From assembly GCA_025996815.1 (NCBI GenBank), contig BNTT01000098.1:1-11004 (forward strand): a stretch of 11,004 nt of DNA, given 5' to 3'. Numbering within the stretch: the stretch's first letter is position 1; the number at the start of each line of letters is the position of its first letter. Position numbers and translations under genes: made by a program. This DNA is from Bacteroidia bacterium. GTDB taxonomy: Bacteria; Bacteroidota; Bacteroidia; Bacteroidales; Azobacteroidaceae. Positions 5,061-11,004 of the stretch are shown piece by piece. The notes beneath the pieces were generated by a model. That model saw only the letters and a program-made list of their open reading frames with translations, searched no databases and was not told the origin of the DNA.

Positions 5061-6980
5061 ATGAGCAAATCTAAAGAAAAACTTCTTTCGGAGTTTCCTC
5101 CCGTTTCGACTGAAAAGTGGATGGAGAAAATTATCGCCGACCTCAAAGGTGCCGATTTCGAGAAAAAACTCGTTTGGAAAACAAACGAAAATTTCAATGT
5201 GCAGCCGTTCTACCGCAAGGAAGACCTCGCCGGGCTGAAAGCTATTGACACCGCGCCGGGCGAATTTCCCTACGTGCGCGGCACAAAAAAGAACAATGAC
5301 TGGTTTGTGCGCCAAGACATTGTGGTAACAAACTTCGCCGAAGCCAACAAAAAGGCATTGGACATCCTCAACAAGGGTGTTAATTCGCTGGGCTTCAAGA
5401 TTAATGGCGAGGAAATCAGCAGGGAAAACATCGCGACCCTGTTGAAAGACATCCTGCCGGAATATGTGGAACTGAATTTCACGACCTGCAATATGCAGTC
5501 GGCGAAATTGGTCGAGATTTTGGTGGCGTATTTCAAAGAAAAAAAGTGTGATTTGACGAAAATTCACGGGTCGGTCAACATCGACTTCGTGGGTATCATC
5601 CTGCGCAAAGGGCATGTCAAAGAGGAATGGCTCACGGAAATGGTGGCGGCTGTCAAGGCTGTGGCTCCCGAAATGTATTTTTTCAAGGTCATCGGCGTGA
5701 ATGCCTGCCTGTTAAAAAATGCGGGGTCGACTATCACGCAGGAATTGGGCTACGCGCTGGCTTGGGGCGATGAAATTTTGAGTCAGTTAATAAAAGCGGG
5801 CTTAGAGCCTGCCTTAGCGGCTAAAAAAATCAAATTCAATTTCGGCGTTTCCACCAACTATTTCTTGGAAATCGCCAAATTCCGCGCAGCACGCCTGCTG
5901 TGGGCAGAAATCGTGAAGTCTTACAACCCAACGTGCAAACACGATTGCCCGAACGAGGGACCAAACAACCAATGCTGCTGCGCAAGCAAGATGAACATCT
6001 TTGCGCAGACTTCGACGTTCAGACAAACGGTTTACGATGCGCACGTCAATCTTCTCCGCACGCAAACGGAAGCTATGTCGGCATCCATCGCAGGGGTTAA
6101 TTCGTTGTTAGTGAACACTTTCGACGAATGCTACAAGACTCCCGATGATTTCTCGGAACGCATCGCCCGCAACCAGCAACTGTTGCTGAAAGAAGAAAGC
6201 CACTTCGACAAAGTGGCAGACGTGAGCGGCGGCTCCTATTACATCGAAACGCTGACCGACTCCATCGCCAAAGAAGCGTGGAAGTTGTTTACGGACACAA
6301 AAGCCAAAGGTTTTTACAAATCGGTGCTCGCCGGAGAAATCCAAAATGCAGTCAACGCAAGCGCAGACAAGTGTTTCAAGGCATTGGCGCAACGCCGCGA
6401 AGTGTTGCTGGGCACCAATCAGTTTCCGAATTTCGCGGAAGAAGCGGGAGAGAAGGTCAAAGGTGAAGGGTCAAAGGTGAAAGGTGGAGGGTGTAATGAT
6501 ACAGCACCTTCTACCCTTAACCCTATACCCTGTACCCTTTTGAACACGAAGCGTTTGGGCAACGAATTTGAAACCCTCCGCCTCACGACCGAAAAATCGG
6601 GCAAGGAAGTGAAAGCCTTTATGCTCACCATCGGCAACTTGGCGATGCGACTGGCACGCTCGCAATTCTCGTCCAACTTTCTGGCGTGCGCGGGCTACAA
6701 AGTAATCGACAACCTCGGCTTTGAAACAGTGGCAGAAGGCGTTGCAGCGGCTCGCAAAGCCAACGCAGACCTCATCGTGCTCTGCTCAAGCGACGACGAA
6801 TACGCTACTTTCGCTCCCGAAGCCCACAAATTGATTGGCGACAAGGAAATCTTGGTCATAGCCGGCGCGCCCGCGTGCTCGGAAGACTTGAAAGCCCTTG
6901 GCATCACCAATTTCATCAATGTGAAAAGCAATGTCTTGGAAACGCTGCAAGGGTTTAATGCGAAGTTAAAAATTCAATAA
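5061..6980 (+). CDS. mutA: Methylmalonyl-CoA mutase small (beta) subunit
   Basis: A 639-residue protein with an N-terminal mutase barrel domain and a C-terminal Rossmann-like domain (~520-639, starting FMLTIGNLAMRLARSQFSSN). The C-terminal domain lacks the DxHxxG cobalamin-binding motif, which is the mark of the non-catalytic MutA subunit rather than MutB. Family-typical stretches include KWMEKIIADLKGADFEKKL near the start, the Cys-rich segment at 292-307 and DVSGGSYYIETLTD. With MutB it interconverts (R)-methylmalonyl-CoA and succinyl-CoA, a step in propionate formation in many Bacteroidetes. Length is slightly above the usual ~615-630 residues, explained by residues ~465-494, which are encoded by an inverted heptanucleotide array inserted in frame in the linker between domains. 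The next gene is a NYN protein 5 nt downstream, not the expected mutB. Confidence 0.95.
   Translation: MSKSKEKLLSEFPPVSTEKWMEKIIADLKGADFEKKLVWKTNENFNVQPFYRKEDLAGLKAIDTAPGEFPYVRGTKKNNDWFVRQDIVVTNFAEANKKALDILNKGVNSLGFKINGEEISRENIATLLKDILPEYVELNFTTCNMQSAKLVEILVAYFKEKKCDLTKIHGSVNIDFVGIILRKGHVKEEWLTEMVAAVKAVAPEMYFFKVIGVNACLLKNAGSTITQELGYALAWGDEILSQLIKAGLEPALAAKKIKFNFGVSTNYFLEIAKFRAARLLWAEIVKSYNPTCKHDCPNEGPNNQCCCASKMNIFAQTSTFRQTVYDAHVNLLRTQTEAMSASIAGVNSLLVNTFDECYKTPDDFSERIARNQQLLLKEESHFDKVADVSGGSYYIETLTDSIAKEAWKLFTDTKAKGFYKSVLAGEIQNAVNASADKCFKALAQRREVLLGTNQFPNFAEEAGEKVKGEGSKVKGGGCNDTAPSTLNPIPCTLLNTKRLGNEFETLRLTTEKSGKEVKAFMLTIGNLAMRLARSQFSSNFLACAGYKVIDNLGFETVAEGVAAARKANADLIVLCSSDDEYATFAPEAHKLIGDKEILVIAGAPACSEDLKALGITNFINVKSNVLETLQGFNAKLKIQ
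6453..6540 (+). repeat. Inverted heptanucleotide array inserted in mutA
   Basis: Six consecutive 7-mers of the form ARGGTNN run from 6453 to 6494 (aaggtca, aaggtga, agggtca, aaggtga, aaggtgg, agggtgt). An 11-nt spacer follows, then five 7-mers of the complementary form ACCYTNN from 6506 to 6540 (accttct, accctta, accctat, accctgt, acccttt). The arms can pair into a long imperfect hairpin. The array stays in frame and adds about 30 Gly/Lys/Pro/Thr-rich residues (465-494) in an inter-domain linker. Confidence 0.85.
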
Positions 6981-6985
6981 TTTTT

Positions 6986-7531
6986 ATGGAAGATACATTA
7001 AATGAGTGCTTAATATTAGTGGATAATTCTAATATTTTTATTGAAGGCGGGAAATTTGCGGCTAAGAAAAAAGGTATTCCGGCGGCTTCGCCGGAACAGG
7101 TGCCGATTGATTTTTCTTGGCGGATAGATTTTGGGGCGTTATTGCGGGAGGTTGCCAACGGGCATACAATTGTTAAGGCGATTCTTGTTGGCTCCACACC
7201 TCCTCCGAATGACTCTCTTTGGGGTATTGCACAATCTCGGGGCTTTGAAGTTATAAAGTACGAAAGAGCACAGTCTGGCGAAAAAGCCGTTGATACTCAG
7301 ATAGTTGCGAGTGGACTGAAAGTCATTTACAAACACGACAAACCGGCGATATTAAAATTGTTGTCGGGCGATAGAGATTTTGTGCCGTTAATAAATTGTG
7401 CCTACGAGGAGGGTTGGGAAACGGAATTGTGGGGATTCAGGGGGAGCATATCCACCGAATTGGCAATGACCGTGAACAGGGTGAAAGAATTAGACCCTGT
7501 TTTTGACAAAATCGGAAAATATGCAGTGTAA
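6986..7531 (+). CDS. NYN-domain (PIN-like, LabA/DUF88-type) putative ribonuclease
   Basis: A 181-residue protein that is essentially one NYN domain. The PIN-like metal site is recognisable from LILVDNSNIFIEG (Asp13, Asn16), KAVDTQIVASG (Asp103) and LLSGDRDFVPLI (Asp129, Asp131). NYN proteins are Mg-dependent nucleases of the PIN/FLAP fold, usually acting on RNA. No signal peptide or membrane segment is seen, so it is cytoplasmic. The start lies 5 nt after the mutA stop and the SNF2-like gene begins 12 nt after its own stop, so all three are probably co-transcribed. The pairing with SNF2 is more likely functional than the link to mutA. The substrate is unknown. Confidence 0.85.
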   Translation: MEDTLNECLILVDNSNIFIEGGKFAAKKKGIPAASPEQVPIDFSWRIDFGALLREVANGHTIVKAILVGSTPPPNDSLWGIAQSRGFEVIKYERAQSGEKAVDTQIVASGLKVIYKHDKPAILKLLSGDRDFVPLINCAYEEGWETELWGFRGSISTELAMTVNRVKELDPVFDKIGKYAV

Positions 7532-7543
7532 TATCGAATAAAA

Positions 7544-10500
7544 ATGCTCACACCCGCACAAATAAAATTTTATGAATCGCTTTCCGAGCAGGAACGGTTT
7601 GTTTTGAAAATGCTTGCCTTGAATGGGACAGGCATTGACATTAGTGAGTTGCAGGGATGTATTCGTTTTAGGTATTCAATGGTGCAAAAGCTCATTAAAG
7701 AATTTTTGGAAAAAGCGATAGCAAACAAATTAGTAGCGTTTGACAAAAGTTATTATTATCCGAAATATTCTATAAATCCGGATTTTTTGATTTACATTTG
7801 CCCGAAACTCACCGGTATGGATGTGTTGTGGGCAAATATTATTAAAAAAGACCCCGATATGCGCTTTTATTTTGCCAGAGAAAAGGTTTATCGCCCATTG
7901 CTGCGAAATTTGCTTTACACGCTTTGCCATTCCCCTAAAAAATATCCTGAATACGAGGCTTTATTTTTTAAATGTTTTCCAAACGAAATGGCTGATTACT
8001 GCGCCATGATACTGCAAAACGAAGATTATGCGCCGTTTATACATTTGATAAATCCGGAAATTGTAGATACTGCATTAGATGGTATTTACGATGACAATTT
8101 ACAGAACTTGGTGCCAACATCAGAAACTGTTAGCCAAATAGAGCGTTTGGGTGCTACGTGTAAAACGGATGTTCAAGAAATAGTTTTGAACATCCGTCAC
8201 GCAGGGCAGTTTTATCAGGGAAATTTCGCAGAGGTGTTAAATAACTTAAATTCGACTAATTTAAACGCCATCGAACGATTAGCAATCGTGCATTTGATAA
8301 ACGGGGACACAGATAAAGCCTTCAAAACATTCAAGCAGAGAGTGAACAATGGCATTAAAATACCGCTCCCTTTTCTTTTCATTTATACTTCCTTTTACTA
8401 TATTACTACTTTGTTTCTTGTTGATAATCAGGTGTCTATGCCCATTTTTCAGAAATTTTATGCATGGGTACTGAAGAGTCAGGGAAGAACGAGGCATGAA
8501 TCTTACTTTGAACCGGCTGTTTATTTTGCTCTGAATCACAAAAAATCATCCTATTCTGCGTTGGTTGAGACCATGAAAAAGGAGATTTTGCAGGACGAAA
8601 CAACAATTTTTACTTTAGCCCAAATCCTGACTCTTTATCTTTCAGGCGAAAAATTGGACAACAAAAAAGAACTTGTGGCTATTGCCAAAAAGGCATACAA
8701 TTCCGAAATTTGGATTTTGGCTTATGAAGTGTTTTTTGTCATGAAATCGTGGTTTGATGATGCCGAAATTGACGATTTATATGAAATGCTTTCTAAAAAA
8801 TTAAACTATCAGCCGGTTCTGTCAAGAATTGTTCGTCAGGAGGATTGGGAAAAATCGCTGAATTTGCTTTTTGGAATGAAAAGTTCTGCGGCTAAAAGCA
8901 CTGCAAAAGATGCTGAAAATACTTCGCGCGTGGTGTATTATTTTGAGCCACACAGCGAAGACATCCAGCCTGTACTGCAAACACGGCAAGCAAAGGGCTG
9001 GTCGGCGGGCAGGAACATAGCCCTCAAAACTTTTGCTAACGGCGATGCCAAAGGGATGAGCGACCAGGATTTCCGTGTCGCAAAAACGCTGAAATATCAC
9101 AACTCATATTATGATAGTTACTACGACTTTAGCAATGACGTTTTCCCTGCTTTAATCGGGCACCCCTATATTTTCTTGTCCGGAACAACCGACACGCCGA
9201 TAGAATTTGTGGAGGCAAAACCCATTATTTCAATCAAAAAAGAGGCAAATAAATATACTCTTGCCTCGGATATAAAAACTTTTGCAGACAGCATTATTGT
9301 AGAGAAGGAAACAAACACGCGCTATCGCATTTACGAACTTACGCCGCACCAGCAGCAGATTTTGCAAATCATCAACGAGCAACCCATCTCCGTTCCCGAA
9401 CATGGCAAAGACAAATTGGTGGCTTTGCTTGGCTCTTTCAGCGCGGAGGGAATGACCGTTCACTCCGATTTGGTTGCCTCCGAAAACGCGCAAGTTGATA
9501 TTCGCGAAGTGCCTGCCGATGAGCGCATTAGGGTGCAGTTGCTGCCGTTTGGCGATGGCTTGAAGGCAGAACTTTATGTGAAACCCTTTGGCGACCGCCC
9601 GCCCTATTGCAAGGCAGGAAAAGGCGGCAAAGCATTGATTTCCAACGAAAAAGACACACAATTGCAAGTCAAACGCAATTTTGAAAGGGAGAAAGAAAAC
9701 GAAACAATTTTGCTAAACGATATTCAAAGTCTTGACAGTTTGAACATTGTGGATGATTTAATGTCGTTCGACGAGCCATTGGATTCGCTCGAACTGCTTG
9801 ATATTCTGCGCAATCACACCGATATTTGCGTGACGGAATGGCCCGAAGGCGAACGATTTAAGTTGCGCGGCACGGCAAAATCCGGCAATCTGAAAGTGAA
9901 TATCCAAAGCGGCATCAACTGGTTTAACCTCGACGGCGAACTGAAAGTGGATGAAAACACGGTCGTTTCGCTGCAAAAATTGCTGACACTCACTGCCCAA
10001 GGGCACAATCAGTTTATTGAACTCAGCACCGGCGAATTTTTGGCATTGACCAAAGAACTCAAAAAGCAGTTAGACGAATTGCGGATGTTCACCACCATCG
10101 AAAAAGACCAGTTGCGGCTCAACAAATTTGCATCCGTCGCTCTCGGCGATTTTTTCGACAATGCCGACCTCAAAGCCGACAAAAAATGGAAAGATTTTCG
10201 GAAAAATGTGGAACAAACCAAGTTGCTTGATACACCCCTTCCCGCCAATCTGAAAGCCGAACTTCGCAGCTATCAGGAGGAGGGCTTCCGCTGGCTCACG
10301 CGCCTTGCGGCTTGGGAGGGTGGAGCGTGTCTGGCAGACGATATGGGTTTGGGAAAAACGGTGCAGACCCTGGCGGTGTTGCTCAACCGCGCCCCGCTGG
10401 GAGCCGCGCTGGTGGTTTGCCCCGTGTCGGTGGTTGGCAACTGGCTCAACGAAATACAGCGTTTTGCCCCCACACTGAATGTTAAAACGCTGGGGACATC

Positions 10501-10987
10501 GGTAAGCAACCGCAGAGAAACAGTAAAATCGCTCGAAGCAGGCGATGTGCTGCTCGTGTCGTATGGACTGTTGCAGTCGGAGGAAAAGCTGATGGCAGAA
10601 CCCGAATTTGCCACCGCAGTGCTCGACGAGGCGCACGTAATCAAAAACTACGCCACCAAAACGTCCAAAGCCACCATGCAACTGCAAGCACATTTTCGCA
10701 TTGCTCTCACCGGCACACCCATTCAAAACCATTTGGGCGAGTTGTGGAACTTGTTCAACTTTATCAACCCCGGACTGCTCGGCAGTTTGCAACATTTCAA
10801 CGATACATTTGTAAAATATCCCGACGAGCGAACAAACAAATATCTCAAAACCCTGATTTCGCCGTTTATCCTGCGCCGCACCAATATGATATATATCGTT
10901 GTCTATCAACAGAAAACGGTCGTGAATGTTTGCCCTTTCATGTATCGCTATTGGCGGATATTGTGCGTTGTGCCTTGTCAAATCTAA
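7544..10987 (+). CDS. SNF2-family DEAH ATPase/helicase, truncated after the first lobe
   Basis: The frame encodes 1147 residues. Residues 1-~90 look like a winged-helix start (MLTPAQIKFYESLSEQERF), followed by a long helical, repeat-like region (~90-450). Residues ~755-900 resemble the domain often preceding bacterial SNF2 motors (SGINWFNLDGELKVDE at 789-804). The SNF2 N-lobe follows: ELRSYQEEGFRWL, Walker A ADDMGLGKT (931-939), DEAH (1028-1031), TGTPIQN (1056-1062) and SPFILRRT (to 1113). After Thr1113 the family sequence stops abruptly and the last 34 residues are the antisense of another gene fragment. The second RecA lobe with motifs IV-VI is missing, so this copy should not be an active translocase unless the break is an assembly error. 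Base composition rises from AT-rich in the N-terminal part to GC-richer after ~8900. Likely DNA-bound; its role is unknown. Confidence 0.85.
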   Translation: MLTPAQIKFYESLSEQERFVLKMLALNGTGIDISELQGCIRFRYSMVQKLIKEFLEKAIANKLVAFDKSYYYPKYSINPDFLIYICPKLTGMDVLWANIIKKDPDMRFYFAREKVYRPLLRNLLYTLCHSPKKYPEYEALFFKCFPNEMADYCAMILQNEDYAPFIHLINPEIVDTALDGIYDDNLQNLVPTSETVSQIERLGATCKTDVQEIVLNIRHAGQFYQGNFAEVLNNLNSTNLNAIERLAIVHLINGDTDKAFKTFKQRVNNGIKIPLPFLFIYTSFYYITTLFLVDNQVSMPIFQKFYAWVLKSQGRTRHESYFEPAVYFALNHKKSSYSALVETMKKEILQDETTIFTLAQILTLYLSGEKLDNKKELVAIAKKAYNSEIWILAYEVFFVMKSWFDDAEIDDLYEMLSKKLNYQPVLSRIVRQEDWEKSLNLLFGMKSSAAKSTAKDAENTSRVVYYFEPHSEDIQPVLQTRQAKGWSAGRNIALKTFANGDAKGMSDQDFRVAKTLKYHNSYYDSYYDFSNDVFPALIGHPYIFLSGTTDTPIEFVEAKPIISIKKEANKYTLASDIKTFADSIIVEKETNTRYRIYELTPHQQQILQIINEQPISVPEHGKDKLVALLGSFSAEGMTVHSDLVASENAQVDIREVPADERIRVQLLPFGDGLKAELYVKPFGDRPPYCKAGKGGKALISNEKDTQLQVKRNFEREKENETILLNDIQSLDSLNIVDDLMSFDEPLDSLELLDILRNHTDICVTEWPEGERFKLRGTAKSGNLKVNIQSGINWFNLDGELKVDENTVVSLQKLLTLTAQGHNQFIELSTGEFLALTKELKKQLDELRMFTTIEKDQLRLNKFASVALGDFFDNADLKADKKWKDFRKNVEQTKLLDTPLPANLKAELRSYQEEGFRWLTRLAAWEGGACLADDMGLGKTVQTLAVLLNRAPLGAALVVCPVSVVGNWLNEIQRFAPTLNVKTLGTSVSNRRETVKSLEAGDVLLVSYGLLQSEEKLMAEPEFATAVLDEAHVIKNYATKTSKATMQLQAHFRIALTGTPIQNHLGELWNLFNFINPGLLGSLQHFNDTFVKYPDERTNKYLKTLISPFILRRTNMIYIVVYQQKTVVNVCPFMYRYWRILCVVPCQI

Positions 10988-11004
10988 TTGCAGTTGTGCA
11001 GAAA
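10877..11004 (-). pseudogene. Fragment of an unrelated gene with HDRFLLID...YHIGA motif
   Basis: The minus strand is open from the right edge and reads LQLDLTRHNAQYPPIAIHER, then ANIHDRFLLIDNDIYHIGA, ending at 10877 where it runs into antisense SNF2 sequence. From memory, relatives continue YHIGAS-LKDLGKK and belong to PLD-like or ORF6N-associated accessory proteins common in Bacteroidetes mobile DNA; I hold that assignment loosely. The N-terminal part would lie beyond the window. The shared CGCACC at the joint could be microhomology. Confidence 0.5.

Noticed and set aside
5043..5615. 190-codon minus-strand frame opposite mutA
   Set aside because: mutA is unambiguous here. The antisense frame has no recognisable domain or start context.
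10070..10981. 303-codon minus-strand frame opposite the SNF2 gene
   Set aside because: Beyond the first ~35 residues it is the antisense of clear SNF2 motifs and has no family-like features. Only the part right of 10877 is treated as a gene fragment.

Overview
The window looks like part of a Bacteroidetes (probably Bacteroidales) chromosome, possibly one whole metagenomic contig. Three things point there. The promoters match the Bacteroidetes sigma consensus (TTTG, 19-20 nt, TAnnTTTG). Leaders are A/T-rich with no clear Shine-Dalgarno sites. A phylum-typical methylmalonyl-CoA mutase small subunit gene is present. No tRNA, rRNA or CRISPR array was seen.

Left part, minus strand. Positions 3152 to 1 are one uninterrupted reading frame that runs off the left edge. 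It encodes a very large secreted, probably lipid-anchored protein with five ~100-residue repeats followed by at least six ~85-residue Ig-like 'YxWK' repeats. Upstream is a two-gene unit, a MaoC-type hotdog hydratase (4416-3946) and an SDR-type ketoreductase (3949-3239), joined by a 4-bp ATGA overlap. Both the repeat protein and the hydratase have near-perfect, mutually similar Bacteroidetes promoters. Directly upstream of the hydratase lies a decayed, truncated IS110-family transposase (4872-4477). By chance it is open in frame with the hydratase and would mislead a gene caller into a 308-residue fusion.

Right part, plus strand. A promoter at 4990-5021 drives mutA (5061-6980). Two further genes follow with gaps of 5 and 12 nt: a 181-residue NYN/PIN-like nuclease-domain protein (6986-7531) and a giant SNF2-family ATPase (7544-10987). 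The expected partner mutB is not next to mutA. The SNF2 gene is cut just after its first helicase lobe, where it joins in opposite orientation to a fragment of an unrelated gene with an HDRFLLID...YHIGA motif (10877-11004).

The most unusual signals are two apparent in-frame insertions of palindromic DNA inside enzyme genes. One is an inverted array of heptanucleotides in mutA (6453-6540). The other is a palindrome-rich stretch with a G8 tract in the hydratase (about 4009-4082). Other points worth checking are an almost leaderless hydratase transcript, a possible bridge-RNA relic left of the IS110 remnant, long-unit repeat homogenisation in the Ig-like gene, the NYN-SNF2 gene pair, and the chimeric end of the SNF2 gene.
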